DNA from: Candidatus Brocadiaceae bacterium
Lineage (GTDB): Bacteria > Planctomycetota > Brocadiia > SM23-32
Length of the DNA stretch: 64,000 nt
Direction: 5' to 3'
Assembly (NCBI GenBank): GCA_012728835.1
Contig: JAAYEJ010000062.1
Coordinates: 62,001-126,000, forward strand
How positions within the stretch are numbered: position 1 is the stretch's first letter; each line of letters starts with the position of its first letter. A program made the position numbers and the translations under genes. This document shows, one piece after another, positions 15,363-24,597 of this stretch. Below the pieces are notes generated by a model. That model saw only the letters and a program-made list of their open reading frames with translations, made no database searches and was not told the DNA's origin.

Positions 15363-16178
15363 ATGACCAAGCGCCCGATCATCGACGCCCACCATCACGT
15401 GGGCGACGAGGCCTACGCCGACCGCCTCGCCGCCGTGTGCGAGAAGCTCGGCATCGTCAAGGTCTGCCTGGTGGCGACCAACGTGCCCGATTCCCCCCGG
15501 GACAACAACGCCAACACGAAGCGCGCCTTCGAGAAGTACCCCGACCTGTTCGTGGGCTTCGGCGGCGTCAACATGTGGCAGGACGACGGCGCCGACCAGG
15601 TCCAGCGGCTCCACGACGAGGGCTTCCGCGGGCTGAAGTTCATCATCCCGCCGAAGCCCTACCACGACCCGTCCTACGATCCCATCTACGCGAAGGCGCA
15701 GGAACTGGGCATGATCGCCCTCTTCCACCTGGGCATCGTGGCCCGGCACGTCACGCGCAACCTGCGCACCGACAACAACCTGATGCGGCCGGTCTACCTG
15801 GACACGATCGCGCGGAGCTTCCCCGAGCTGACCATCATCGGCGCGCACCTGGGCAATCCGTGGTATGAAGAAGCCACCATGTCCTGCCGCTGGAACCCGA
15901 ACCTCTACTTCGACCTGTCCGGCTCGACCTTGAAGAAGAAGTCGCCGCAGTTCCTCAAGGAACTCCTCTGGTGGACGCCGACGACCTTCTACGGCGACGT
16001 CGAGGGGCGCTACGCCTGGGAGAAGATCGTCTTCGGCAGCGACGTCGGCCCGGACTACGTCAAGGACGTGCTCCACGACTACGAGCAGACCATGGAAGCG
16101 ATCAACCTGCCGCCCGAGATGCGCCACCAGGTGCTCTACGGAACCATGGCGCGCATCCTGGGCCTGGAGGACGCCTGA
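15363..16178 (+). CDS. Amidohydrolase-2 family metal-dependent hydrolase
   Basis: A 271-residue TIM-barrel hydrolase/decarboxylase. Visible metal-site elements are the N-terminal DAHHH (residues 8-12), His in LFHLGIV, His in IGAHLGNPWYEE and Asp in FGSDVGPDYV near the end. Members act on lactones or amides, or decarboxylate aromatic acids. GGAGG precedes the ATG. It follows the aldolase-like gene and is probably cotranscribed with it. A second relative in the window, 24598-25404, shares the blocks HPMHLDTLAR-like/YLDTIARSF and NPWYEE/GPWYEE, so the two are paralogues. The substrate is unknown. Confidence 0.8.
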   Translation: MTKRPIIDAHHHVGDEAYADRLAAVCEKLGIVKVCLVATNVPDSPRDNNANTKRAFEKYPDLFVGFGGVNMWQDDGADQVQRLHDEGFRGLKFIIPPKPYHDPSYDPIYAKAQELGMIALFHLGIVARHVTRNLRTDNNLMRPVYLDTIARSFPELTIIGAHLGNPWYEEATMSCRWNPNLYFDLSGSTLKKKSPQFLKELLWWTPTTFYGDVEGRYAWEKIVFGSDVGPDYVKDVLHDYEQTMEAINLPPEMRHQVLYGTMARILGLEDA

Positions 16179-16203
16179 CGCGTCGGGGCCGTCCGAATGG
16201 GGC

Positions 16204-16232
16204 TTGACAGCCCCGGCCGCCCGGCCGACAAT
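16204..16232 (+). promoter_or_regulatory. Promoter of the PEBP gene
   Basis: A consensus TTGACA (16204-16209), 17 bases, then GACAAT (16227-16232). The strong ribosome site AAGGAGG (16258-16264) and the ATG at 16271 follow. Confidence 0.65.
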
Positions 16233-16270
16233 GGCCGCGGCGGTCCACTCCTTCGGAAGGAGGTTCGGAG

Positions 16271-16858
16271 ATGGCTCCCAGGCAGATCGTGGCGGCGGTC
16301 CTGGTCGTGCTCGTGCTCCTTCTGGCAGCCAACCACTTCCGCAAGCGCGCGCTCGAGCGCCGGCGGGCCGAACAGCCGCCCGCCGAGGGCGAGTTCGTGC
16401 TCGTCTGCCCCTCCTTCGGACACGGGGGTGCGATCCCGCCCGAGTACACGGCCGACGGACGGAACGTCTCGCCCCCGCTCGTGTGGGACAACGTGCCGGA
16501 CGGCACCATGACGTTCGCGCTGGTCGTCGAGGACCCCGACGCCCCGAACCGCACGTTCACGCACTGGATGCTCTGCGAGATCCCCGGCAAGCTCCGGGAA
16601 CTGCCCGAGGGCGTGCCGTCCGGGGAGACCACCGCGTTCGGCGCGCAGGGCGTCAACGACTTCCGCGAGACCGCCTACGGGGGGCCGAACCCGCCGCACG
16701 GGCAGGAGCACCGCTACTTCTTCCGGCTCTACGCCCTCAGCACCACGCTCGACATGGCCGGCGCCTACACGAAGCAGCAGCTCCGGGCCGCCATGGCGGG
16801 CAGCATCCTGGCCGAGACCGCCCTGATGGGACGTTACCGCCCTGCGGCCGGGCGCTGA
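16271..16858 (+). CDS. PEBP/YbhB-YbcL family protein with N-terminal membrane anchor
   Basis: A 195-residue protein of the phosphatidylethanolamine-binding protein (Raf kinase inhibitor-like) fold. The central DPDAPNRTFTHWMLCEIP and the GGPNPPHGQEHRYFFRLYAL block are the two family signatures that form the anion-binding pocket. Residues 5-22 are a hydrophobic helix followed by Lys/Arg (FRKRALERRR), so the domain is probably tethered to the outer face of the cytoplasmic membrane; no lipobox is visible. Bacterial members have no firmly established general function. It has its own promoter although the neighbours run in the same direction. Confidence 0.85.
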   Translation: MAPRQIVAAVLVVLVLLLAANHFRKRALERRRAEQPPAEGEFVLVCPSFGHGGAIPPEYTADGRNVSPPLVWDNVPDGTMTFALVVEDPDAPNRTFTHWMLCEIPGKLRELPEGVPSGETTAFGAQGVNDFRETAYGGPNPPHGQEHRYFFRLYALSTTLDMAGAYTKQQLRAAMAGSILAETALMGRYRPAAGR

Positions 16859-16888
16859 CGGCGCCGTCCCCACCGCGAAGGAGTATGC

Positions 16889-17974
16889 ATGCCGCCCCTG
16901 ACCGGACGTGAACGCATCGCCCGCATCCTGCGCCGGGAGCCCGTCGACCGCATCGGGCTCTTCGAGAGCTTCTGGGGCGACACCCGGAAGAAGTGGATCG
17001 CCGAGGGCCACGTGCGTGCGGACGAAGACCTGCCCACGCACTTCGGCTTCGACATCAGCACCCACTGGCCCTTCAACCTGATGGCCGACCTGGGCTTCGA
17101 GCCCGTCGTCGTCGAGGAGACCGCCGAGACCATCCTGACGCGCGACGCCAACGGCGCCCTGCTTCGCCGGCACAAGCTGCACGACGCGACGCCGGAGCAC
17201 GTGGACTTCGCGGTGAAGGACCGCCGCACGTGGGAGGCGAAGGCGCGTTCCCTGCTGCTGGAGCCCGACCGGCGGCGCATCGACTTCGAGGGCTACCGCC
17301 GCGCCCGCCGGGAGGCCGCCGAGGCCGGCCGCTTCTTCTGCTGGGGCGGACGGAACGTGTTCGAACTCATCTTCCCGGTCTGCGGCCACGAGCACATGCT
17401 CATGGGCATGGCGCTGGACCCCGCCTGGGTGCGCGACATGGTGGACGTCTACGCCGAGTTGACGGTGGCCCTCATGGGCATCCTGTTCGCCGAGGAGGGC
17501 CCGCCGGACGGCGTCTGGTTCTTCGAGGACATGGGCTTCAAGGGGCGGCCGTTCATGTCGCCGCAGATGTACCGCGACATCGTTCAGCCGGGCCACGCGC
17601 GGACCTTCGCGTGGGCGCACTCGTGGGGACTGCCCGTCCTGGTGCACTCCTGCGGCTACATTCGGCCCCTCCTGCCCGGCCTGGTCGAGGCCGGCATGGA
17701 CTGCCTGCAGGTCATGGAGGTGAAGGCCGGGATGGACCCGCTGGAGATCAAGGCCGAGTTCGGCGACCGGATCACGCTCTTCGGCGGCATGGACGCACGC
17801 AACCTCGTGGCCAACGACCGCGAGGCGATCCGCAGGGAACTCGGGCGCAAGATCCCGGTCCTCATGGAGGGCGGGGGCTACATCCTGCACTCCGACCACT
17901 CCGTGCCGACCACGTGCGACTACGAGACCTACCGGTTCTTCGTCGACGAGGGCCTGCGCCTGGGGACGTACTGA
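16889..17974 (+). CDS. Uroporphyrinogen decarboxylase-like protein (MtaA/CmuA-type methyltransferase group)
   Basis: A 361-residue protein of the URO-D superfamily. It starts with a typical TGRERIARILRREPVDRIG segment and carries HSCGYIRPLLPGLVEAGMD and FGGMDARNLVANDREAI, the motifs seen in zinc-dependent MtaA/CmuA-like corrinoid or thiol methyltransferases rather than in HemE. The role is therefore likelier to be methyl transfer or decarboxylation in catabolism than haem synthesis. No corrinoid protein or MtaB gene is adjacent. AAGGAG precedes the ATG. The thioesterase gene starts 26 bases downstream, probably in the same transcript. A more distant relative is at 54874-56013. Confidence 0.75.
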   Translation: MPPLTGRERIARILRREPVDRIGLFESFWGDTRKKWIAEGHVRADEDLPTHFGFDISTHWPFNLMADLGFEPVVVEETAETILTRDANGALLRRHKLHDATPEHVDFAVKDRRTWEAKARSLLLEPDRRRIDFEGYRRARREAAEAGRFFCWGGRNVFELIFPVCGHEHMLMGMALDPAWVRDMVDVYAELTVALMGILFAEEGPPDGVWFFEDMGFKGRPFMSPQMYRDIVQPGHARTFAWAHSWGLPVLVHSCGYIRPLLPGLVEAGMDCLQVMEVKAGMDPLEIKAEFGDRITLFGGMDARNLVANDREAIRRELGRKIPVLMEGGGYILHSDHSVPTTCDYETYRFFVDEGLRLGTY

Positions 17975-18000
17975 CAGGGCGCGCGGCATCGGAGGCTGCC

Positions 18001-18369
18001 ATGGCACATGCATTTGCGCACCACATGATCGTGCGGCAGGAGCACCTGAACCAGTACGGCAACCTGTTCGGCGGCGTCGTCCTGCGGGAGATCGACGAGC
18101 TGGCGTTCATCGCCTGCATGCGGGCCTACCCGGGCCGGAACTTCGTCACGCGCGCCGTGCAGAACGCCGAGTTCACGGCGCCGGCGCACCTGGGCGACAT
18201 GCTGGAGTTCCGCTTCCACGTCGGCCAGACGGGCCGCACGAGCGTGCGAGTGCACGTGGAGATGGTCGTGCACGACGGCCGCGGCGGTCCGCCCGTGCAG
18301 TCGTTCGACGGCACCGTGGTCATGGTCTGCGTGGATTCCCACGGCGTCCCCGCCCCGCTGCACGCCTGA
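18001..18369 (+). CDS. Acyl-CoA thioesterase, YciA/hotdog type
   Basis: A 122-residue single hotdog domain. The block LNQYGNLFGGVVLREIDELA (residues 16-35) is the signature of YciA/BFIT-type acyl-CoA thioesterases: the N-x-x-G-x-x-F-G-G turn with a catalytic Asp in the following helix. A second typical element is NFVTRAVQNAEFTAPAHLGD. These enzymes hydrolyse acyl-CoA in the cytoplasm and usually form trimers of dimers. GGAGG lies six bases before the ATG at 18001. It is last in the plus-strand run and converges with the sugar isomerase gene. Confidence 0.85.
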   Translation: MAHAFAHHMIVRQEHLNQYGNLFGGVVLREIDELAFIACMRAYPGRNFVTRAVQNAEFTAPAHLGDMLEFRFHVGQTGRTSVRVHVEMVVHDGRGGPPVQSFDGTVVMVCVDSHGVPAPLHA

Positions 18370-18396
18370 AGCCCGCGGCGCGCCCCCGGGGGGGGC

Positions 18397-19239
18397 CTAC
18401 TCCCCCTGCAGCAGGGCCGACAGGAACCGGTGGCCGCGCTCCAGCTTCTCGCGCGTGGTGATGCCGACGGGCTTGCAGGCCCAGCCGCCCTGGAGGTCCT
18501 CCAGGTTCAGCCAGCCGTCGTAGCCGACGCTCTTGAGCGCGGCGATCACCTCCTTCCAGTCCACGATCCCCTCGTCGATGCCGCAGTGCTCGCAGAACCA
18601 CGTGCCGTCTTCGCGCCGCACCCAACGGTCGTTCTTCGTGTGCACGTGCGCCAGGTAGGGGCCGAGTATCTCGCAGGCCATCTTCCAGTTCTCGATGCCC
18701 TCGCGGACCATGTTCGCGGGGTCGAGGATGACGCCGACCCAGCGCGGGTCCCGGCCCTCGAGCAGACGGAGGGCGGACGACGTGTTCGTGCAGATCAGGC
18801 CGTGGTGCAGTTCGAGCAGGGCCTTGACGCCGGCCGCCCGCGCGGCCTTCTCCACCTCGACGTAGGCGGCCCGGGCCTTCTCGAACAGCTCCTGATAGGG
18901 CGTCTTGCCGTCGTAGCGCGGCCCGGCCACCCTCAGCATCGGCGCACCGACGATTCGGGCGACCTCCATGCACGTGCGCGCGCCGTCCAGGTCGAAGCAA
19001 CTCACTGCCGTGCCGAGAGATACGACGGTCAGGCCATGGCGCTCGGCCGCCGCACGCGCGGCGCGTGCGCTCTCCTCCAGGTTGGCCGTGTCGATGTGCC
19101 ACCGGCTCGTGCCGTCCCAGACGGCGTTCTTGTAGTCCACCGTCCACTCGATGCCTTCGTGGCCGGTCTCGGCCACCAGTCCGGCGGCATCGTCCACCCG
19201 GTAATCCGGCGTGACGAGCGAATAGACGCCGAGCTTCAT
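18397..19239 (-). CDS. Sugar phosphate isomerase/epimerase family (xylose isomerase-like TIM barrel)
   Basis: A 280-residue TIM-barrel protein of the AP_endonuc_2/xylose-isomerase-like family. The metal ligands are visible in order: Glu in LLELHHG, Asp in VILDPANMV, His in LAHVHTKND and Glu in WLNLEDLQGG. The family covers ketose epimerases, inosose dehydratases/isomerases and others; the specific reaction cannot be read from motifs. It starts at ATG 19239 behind a GGGAGA ribosome site and is transcribed alone from a near-consensus promoter, divergent from recG. Confidence 0.8.
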   Translation of the reverse strand: MKLGVYSLVTPDYRVDDAAGLVAETGHEGIEWTVDYKNAVWDGTSRWHIDTANLEESARAARAAAERHGLTVVSLGTAVSCFDLDGARTCMEVARIVGAPMLRVAGPRYDGKTPYQELFEKARAAYVEVEKAARAAGVKALLELHHGLICTNTSSALRLLEGRDPRWVGVILDPANMVREGIENWKMACEILGPYLAHVHTKNDRWVRREDGTWFCEHCGIDEGIVDWKEVIAALKSVGYDGWLNLEDLQGGWACKPVGITTREKLERGHRFLSALLQGE

Positions 19240-19305
19240 ACCCGTCTCCCCGATCCTGAGGAACGCGGCAGGCCGGCCCCGGTGCCCCGAGGGACGGCTC
19301 CGGGG

Positions 19306-19334
19306 ATTGTAGGCTTGATCCGCCGCGAAGTCAA
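19306..19334 (-). promoter_or_regulatory. Promoter of the sugar isomerase gene
   Basis: On the minus strand TTGACT (19329-19334) and TACAAT (19306-19311) are 17 bases apart. The leader is about 60 bases. Confidence 0.65.
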
Positions 19335-19353
19335 AACGCCGTAGATGCGCACC

Positions 19354-19382
19354 GTGACGTCGGGACGCGTCTCTGGTATAGT
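19354..19382 (+). promoter_or_regulatory. Promoter of recG
   Basis: GTGACG (19354-19359), 17 bases, TATAGT (19377-19382). It lies 20 bases from the isomerase promoter, so the two divergent promoters are back to back. It excludes any recG start upstream of about 19390. Confidence 0.55.
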
Positions 19383-19431
19383 GCCCGGACTGCGATCGAC
19401 GATGATCCCGACGCACAGAGGGAGGGTGTCC

Positions 19432-21543
19432 GTGGGCAAGGAGGTCGGGCTCGGATCCGACGCGGCCGGAGCCCTGGACCGCGACGTGCGCTACCTGCGC
19501 GGCGTCGGCCCTCGCCGTGCGGAGGCGCTCGCCCGGCTGGACCTGCACACGGTCCGCGACGTGGTCTTCCACCTGCCGCGCGGCTACGAGGACCGCCGCC
19601 ACCCGCGGCCGATCGCCGGACTCCGTGCGGGCGAACGCGCGGTGGTCGCCGGGCGCATCGCCGACGTCCGCTTCCGCTACGCACGCAGCCGTCGGGGCGG
19701 CATCCTGGAGGTGGACGTGGAGGACGCGACGGGCCTCCTCGCACTCACGTGGTTCAACGCGCGCCAGGCCTGGGCCGCCCGCTACCCCATCGGCGAGCCG
19801 ATCCGCGCCTACGGCACCGTCAACTTCTACGGCGGCCTGCAGATCGTCGCTCCCGACTGCTCCGTCGGTCCCGCTCAGGACGCATCGGCGGAGAGGTTCG
19901 ACCGCATCCTGCCGCTCTATCCGCTGACGGAGGGCATCTCGCAGGCGGCCATGCGTGCAATCGTGCGCACGGCGCTCGAGGCGGGCGCCGCCGGGGTCGT
20001 CGACACCCTCCCGCCGGCGCTCTGCCGGCGCAAGGGCCTGCCCGACGTGCGGCGGGCGCTGCGCGACGTGCACTTTCCGAACGCACCGGCCGAGGCCGAG
20101 GCGGCGCGGCGCCGGCTGGGCTACGAGGAACTGCTGCTCTTCCAGACGGCACTGGCGCTCCGGCGCGCACGCGCCCGGCAGCAGGCGGGCGTCTCATTCC
20201 GGGTCGGCCCGAACGTCGACAGGCGCATCCGCCGCTTGTTCCCGTTCTCCTTCACGGGGGCACAGGACCGCGCGATCTCGGAAGTCGTCGCCGACATGCG
20301 CAGCCCCCGCCCCATGAACCGCCTCCTCCAGGGCGACGTCGGCTCCGGCAAGACCGTGGTGGCCGTCTACGCCCTCCTGGCCGCCCTGGCGGACAGCCGC
20401 AGGGGCTGCCAGGCCGCCCTCATGGCCCCGACCGAGATCCTGGCCGAGCAGCACGCCCTGACGCTGCAGGCACTGCTGAAGTCCGCACGCGTGCGCACCG
20501 CCCTGCTGACCGGCAGCGCGTCCCCGGCCGAGCGGCGGGCGCGGCTGGCGGCGATCGCCCGTGGCGAGGTGGACCTGGTGGTGGGCACCCACGCGCTCAT
20601 CCAGGGCGACGTGGAGTTCAGCAACCTGGCTCTGGTGGTGGTCGACGAGCAGCACCGCTTCGGCGTGCGGCAGCGACTGGAGATCCGCCGCAAGGGCCCG
20701 CCCCCCGACGTGCTCATCATGACCGCCACGCCGATCCCGCGCACCCTCGCGCTGGCCTACTTCGCCGACATGGACGTGAGCGTCATCGACGAGATGCCGC
20801 CGGGCCGCAGCCCCGTCGAGACGGTCCTGTGCCCGCCGAGGGACTGGGACCGCGCCTTTGAGGCCGCGCGCGGGGAACTCGAGCAGGGGCGGCGCGTGTT
20901 CGTCGTCTACCCGCTCGTGGAGGAGAACCGCGACCTGGACCTGACCAGCGCCACCGAAGGCTACCAACGGCTGCGCACCGAGGTCTTCCCCGAACACCCG
21001 TGCTGCCTGCTGCACGGGCAGATGCCGCCCGCGCACAAGCAGGAGGTGATGGAGGCATTCCGCACCGGCGGCTGCCGCGTGATGGCCGCCACGACGGTGA
21101 TCGAGGTGGGCATCGACGTGCCGGAGGCGAGCGTGATGATCGTGCAGCACGCGGAACGGCTGGGCCTGGCGCAGCTCCACCAGCTCCGCGGCCGCATCGG
21201 GCGGGGGCGCTTCCCCGGCCGGTGCTTCCTGCTGGCCGATCCGACCACAGAGGACGCACAGGCGCGCCTGGGCATCCTGACGCAGACGTGCGACGGCTTC
21301 CGCATCGCCGAGGAGGATCTGCGCCTGCGGGGGCCGGGGCAGGTGTTCGGCACCCGCCAGAGCGGCATGCCCGAGTTCCGATGCTACGACTTCTCGGACC
21401 CAGCCCTCCTCAAGGAGGCGTGCGACGACGCCGTCCGCCTCGTGGAGGCCGACCCGGACCTGCGCCGGCCGGAGCACCTGCGGATCCGGCAGACCATCCT
21501 CTCCCGGTACGGCGAGGGTCTGGCCCTGGCGGACATCGGATAG
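19432..21543 (+). CDS. recG: ATP-dependent DNA helicase RecG
   Basis: RecG remodels stalled forks and branched DNA. The protein has an N-terminal wedge/OB domain ([20 protein letters not shown] near the start), then SF2 helicase motifs in order: Walker A GDVGSGKT (about residue 300), [38 protein letters not shown], and the LRGRIGRG arginine-finger motif near residue 580. With the GTG at 19432 it is 703 residues, normal for the family. That GTG has GGAGG six bases upstream and lies downstream of the promoter; an ATG at 19402 lacks a ribosome site and ATGs further upstream fall in the promoter. Confidence 0.95.
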   Translation: MGKEVGLGSDAAGALDRDVRYLRGVGPRRAEALARLDLHTVRDVVFHLPRGYEDRRHPRPIAGLRAGERAVVAGRIADVRFRYARSRRGGILEVDVEDATGLLALTWFNARQAWAARYPIGEPIRAYGTVNFYGGLQIVAPDCSVGPAQDASAERFDRILPLYPLTEGISQAAMRAIVRTALEAGAAGVVDTLPPALCRRKGLPDVRRALRDVHFPNAPAEAEAARRRLGYEELLLFQTALALRRARARQQAGVSFRVGPNVDRRIRRLFPFSFTGAQDRAISEVVADMRSPRPMNRLLQGDVGSGKTVVAVYALLAALADSRRGCQAALMAPTEILAEQHALTLQALLKSARVRTALLTGSASPAERRARLAAIARGEVDLVVGTHALIQGDVEFSNLALVVVDEQHRFGVRQRLEIRRKGPPPDVLIMTATPIPRTLALAYFADMDVSVIDEMPPGRSPVETVLCPPRDWDRAFEAARGELEQGRRVFVVYPLVEENRDLDLTSATEGYQRLRTEVFPEHPCCLLHGQMPPAHKQEVMEAFRTGGCRVMAATTVIEVGIDVPEASVMIVQHAERLGLAQLHQLRGRIGRGRFPGRCFLLADPTTEDAQARLGILTQTCDGFRIAEEDLRLRGPGQVFGTRQSGMPEFRCYDFSDPALLKEACDDAVRLVEADPDLRRPEHLRIRQTILSRYGEGLALADIG

Positions 21544-21560
21544 GATGGCGGGCCGCCCGC

Positions 21561-22034
21561 CTACTGCCCTTCCGGCAACTCCTCCACGAACCCCGCAAGC
21601 GCCCTCTCGCGGTACGCCTCCCCCCGGGCGATCACGGCGTCCGGATCGACTGCCGGGACATGGCCCGGTTCCGGCGCGTTCGGCAGCACGACCAGGGGAA
21701 GCGTGTGCTGGTCCAGGAGGACCTCGGGATAGAGCACCTCGGCGAAGAAGTCGAACGGGAAGGTCTCATACCAGGGCGGCTCCACCTCCCAGTCCACCAC
21801 CTGCTCCTCGTGCGTGAGCCGTCCGTCCTCGTCGCGCACGGGCCCCACGCGCACGCGGCGCAGGCCATAGTGGGCGAAGGAGTGATCCAGAGGCGTCATG
21901 CCGACGTAGGATTCGTCGATCCAGACGGGAGCCCCGGCGGGCTCGGAGCGGATGTACATCTTCCGCTCCACGCAGCCCGACGCGGCGGTCAGCAGGGCGA
22001 CGGCGAAGGCGGCCGTCACGATCGAGTGTCTCAT
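21561..22034 (-). CDS. PEGA-domain lipoprotein
   Basis: A 157-residue protein with a lipoprotein signal (residues 1-21, LLTAASGCVERK) followed by a PEGA-like segment (MYIRSEPAGAPVWIDESYVG), a beta module often found in surface or periplasmic proteins of PVC and related bacteria. The remainder is acidic and aromatic-rich (EVEPPWYETFPFDFFAEVLY) without known motifs. Its ATG overlaps the stop of the phosphoesterase gene (ATGA), so translation is coupled, and it is last in a four-gene minus-strand run. It converges with recG, with only 17 bases between them. The function is unknown. Confidence 0.75.
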   Translation of the reverse strand: MRHSIVTAAFAVALLTAASGCVERKMYIRSEPAGAPVWIDESYVGMTPLDHSFAHYGLRRVRVGPVRDEDGRLTHEEQVVDWEVEPPWYETFPFDFFAEVLYPEVLLDQHTLPLVVLPNAPEPGHVPAVDPDAVIARGEAYRERALAGFVEELPEGQ

Positions 22035-22522
22035 GGGAGAACCGTCTCCTGAGGTCCGAGTTGAACGAGTTCCGCCTCCATGGTCTCCAGGCTCACCAGC
22101 GCCGCCGTGGAAAGGCCGGTGAGCCAGCCGCCGGCCTCGCCGGGGTTGACCAGCAGAGGCGGGCCCATCTGCACACGGGGCTCGTGCGTGTGGCCGCACA
22201 CGAGCAGGTCGGCCCCGTCGGAGGCGCCCGCAAGCTGGTCCGCGTCATGGGCCAGCACGATCGTGCGCCCGCCCAGCACGCACCGGTAGGGCGCGGCGTG
22301 AAGGCCGTCGCAGGCCCTGCTCAGCCCGGCGCGCTCCCCGTCGTTGTTCCCGAAGACGCCGATGATCGGCACCCCGCCCTGCCCCATCAGGCGCAGGACG
22401 AACGGGGCCACGAAGTCGCCTGCGTGGAGGATCGTGCCGACCCCGCGTTCGGCGAACAGCTTCATCGCCGCCGAGACCTTGGGCAGGTTGTCGTGAGTGT
22501 CGGCCAGGATTCCGACCAGCAT
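22031..22522 (-). CDS. YfcE/MJ0936-type metallophosphoesterase
   Basis: A 163-residue calcineurin-like phosphoesterase with all the di-metal motifs: DTHDN (residues 8-12), HAGDFVAP, GNNDGER, AHDAD and CGHTHEPR. The short length and motif spacing match YfcE/MJ0936 phosphodiesterases, whose natural substrates are mostly unknown. It overlaps the lipoprotein gene by four bases and follows the propeller gene by 52 bases. A second, longer phosphoesterase of another subgroup is at 48865-49590. Confidence 0.85.
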   Translation of the reverse strand: MLVGILADTHDNLPKVSAAMKLFAERGVGTILHAGDFVAPFVLRLMGQGGVPIIGVFGNNDGERAGLSRACDGLHAAPYRCVLGGRTIVLAHDADQLAGASDGADLLVCGHTHEPRVQMGPPLLVNPGEAGGWLTGLSTAALVSLETMEAELVQLGPQETVLP

Positions 22523-22574
22523 GGCCCGATCTCCCTCCGTTCCGGATGCGGCCGCGCCATGCGGCCGCGCCGCC

Positions 22575-24578
22575 CTACTCCCTGTGCTCGAACCGGTAGA
22601 GCTTGCCGTCGGCCGCCGCCACGATGCAGCGAGCCTCCGCGTCGGCCTCGAACTGCTTGACGTCCGCGTCGCAGAGGCAGTGCCAGCGCGGCTCCAGTGC
22701 GGCCTCCCGACCGGCGAAGACCGTCAGGTGCGGCCCGGCCGCGTGGAGCACGACGGGCCCGCCCTCCGACGGGGTCCTCAGCAGCACCGCTCCCGGTGGG
22801 GGCGCGAAATCCCACACCGTGCCGGCGCGCACGTCCGCCACGGCGCAGAGCGCGTTCTCGCCGTAGGCGGCCAGGGCGCCCCCCAGGCGGTCTACGCGCA
22901 CGATCGGCTCGAAAAGCCGCCGGCTCCAGGCCTGCCGTCCCGTGCCGTCCAGTACCGTCAGCCGCCCTCGGGGCGCCACGAACGCGCTGAAGTCGTCGCC
23001 GACCACCACGGGGTGGTGCCGGTCGCCGTCGGCGAAACGCAGCTTCCGCTGAAGGGTGCCCTGGGGGTCGTAGTAGCGCAGGCGCCCGTCCGCATCGACG
23101 ACCAGCACGGTCCGCCCGGTCGCGCTCACGAGCAGCGTCCGGGCCTCGTCGCCGACGGGCCGCCGCCAGGCCGCCTCGCCCCCCTGCCCGAGACGGCAGA
23201 GCCAGCCGCCGTCCTCCAGCGTGTAGGCGACGCTCAGATCGTCGGCACAGCCGATGCCCAACAGGTCCGCCTCGCCCAGGCCGATCTCCCGGACGTCCCC
23301 GGTCGCGGGCTGCAGCACATGCAGCGACCTGCCGGCGTGCAGGCCGACGGCCTCGATGAACGCCGCCGGCACGACCTCGGCGGCCTCGACGACGCGGTGC
23401 CGCAGAACCGGCGCGCCCTGACGGTCAAGCACCGCGACCTGCCCGTCTGCCAGGCCCACGAGCAGGAAGGCCCCGTCGGCCGACGAACGCAGCAGGCCCG
23501 GGCGGATCGGCAGCAGCGCGTCGTGCAGGCGCTTCTTCCACAGCAGGTTCCTGTCCGTGTTGCGCGGGGCCGCCGCCGCAGCGGCGGGGGCGGGGGCGTC
23601 GGCGGCCATCGCCTCCTCGATCGCCAGGTAGTCGTCCGCGCCCGGTTCGGCCGGCTCCTGGTCCTTCGACGGGCCGGCCGCGGCAGGGCGCGGGGCCTCG
23701 GCGGGCTCGTCCCCGGCCGTTGCCACCCGGTAGGCGACGACGCGGCGGTCGGTCTCCGCCACGACGAGGCAGCCGCCGGCCGCTCCGTAGGCCCAGGTTC
23801 CGGCCGGCTTCGGCCCCGGTCGCTCCCAGACGACCTGGCCGCCCTCGTCGATCAGAGCCAGCCGGCCCTCTGCCAGCTCGACCATCGCCGGAAACCCTCG
23901 CGGGCCGGCCTCGACCCGCTGCACGTCCCCGCCGGGGGCCACCTTGCCCGCCTCGCGCCCGGCGGCGTCGAAGACCAGCAGGCCCCGTCGGCCGCCGGCC
24001 ACGAACACGCGGTCGCCGGTCGCGTCGGCCGAGACGGATTCGGCCCGGAAGCCCAGGTCCTTCTGCCACTGCGTCTTGCCCTGGCCGTCCAGTTGCGCAA
24101 GCTGCCCCTTCGCGCCGACCACGACGATACGGCGGGCGTCCGCGTCGCGGACCACGATCGCCGTCATGGGAAATCCGATGGGCGCCACGCGCCGCTCGCG
24201 GGTGACCGCCGAGTATGTGTAGAGCCAGCCGGCCTCGGAGACGGCGGCCAGGAACTCGCCCGACTGGCCGACGGCATAGGCGGTGACGGGGCCGCCCAGT
24301 TCCACGCGCCATTCGAAGTCGCCGCTTGGGGAGAACGCATAGATGATCGCCGTGCCGGCCAGGGCGGTCAGAACGGAGCCGCCGCCCACGTCGAGGCAGC
24401 GGACCAGCTGGCCCGCCTTGAAGCGCCCGCAGACCGTGCCCCCCTCATCGAGCACGTGCACGGTGCGCTCACCGGCGCAGACCAGGGCGCACGAAGCTGC
24501 GTGCGCGGCGGCGATCCGGCCGACCGGTTCGGCCGCCTTGAACTCCCACATCGGTGCCGTCCCATCCTGCGTCTGCAT
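22575..24578 (-). CDS. Cytoplasmic PQQ/WD-like beta-propeller protein
   Basis: A 667-residue protein built from short repeats of the form 'xVVGAKGQLAQLDGQGKxxW', typical of PQQ-like/WD-like propellers; examples are VFVAGGRRGLLVFDAAG, LLVGLADGQVAVLDRQG and TVLVVDADGRLRYYDPQG. An Ala/Pro-rich linker near residues 285-335 (APAPAAAAAAPRN) splits it into two propeller halves. There is no signal peptide or membrane helix, so it is probably cytoplasmic. The ATG at 24578 follows GGAGGG. It lies between an amidohydrolase and a phosphoesterase gene in one run. No enzyme motif was seen; a scaffold or sensor role is only a guess. Confidence 0.7.
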   Translation of the reverse strand: MQTQDGTAPMWEFKAAEPVGRIAAAHAASCALVCAGERTVHVLDEGGTVCGRFKAGQLVRCLDVGGGSVLTALAGTAIIYAFSPSGDFEWRVELGGPVTAYAVGQSGEFLAAVSEAGWLYTYSAVTRERRVAPIGFPMTAIVVRDADARRIVVVGAKGQLAQLDGQGKTQWQKDLGFRAESVSADATGDRVFVAGGRRGLLVFDAAGREAGKVAPGGDVQRVEAGPRGFPAMVELAEGRLALIDEGGQVVWERPGPKPAGTWAYGAAGGCLVVAETDRRVVAYRVATAGDEPAEAPRPAAAGPSKDQEPAEPGADDYLAIEEAMAADAPAPAAAAAAPRNTDRNLLWKKRLHDALLPIRPGLLRSSADGAFLLVGLADGQVAVLDRQGAPVLRHRVVEAAEVVPAAFIEAVGLHAGRSLHVLQPATGDVREIGLGEADLLGIGCADDLSVAYTLEDGGWLCRLGQGGEAAWRRPVGDEARTLLVSATGRTVLVVDADGRLRYYDPQGTLQRKLRFADGDRHHPVVVGDDFSAFVAPRGRLTVLDGTGRQAWSRRLFEPIVRVDRLGGALAAYGENALCAVADVRAGTVWDFAPPPGAVLLRTPSEGGPVVLHAAGPHLTVFAGREAALEPRWHCLCDADVKQFEADAEARCIVAAADGKLYRFEHRE

Positions 24579-24597
24579 CTTTCCCTCCGCCGTCCGG

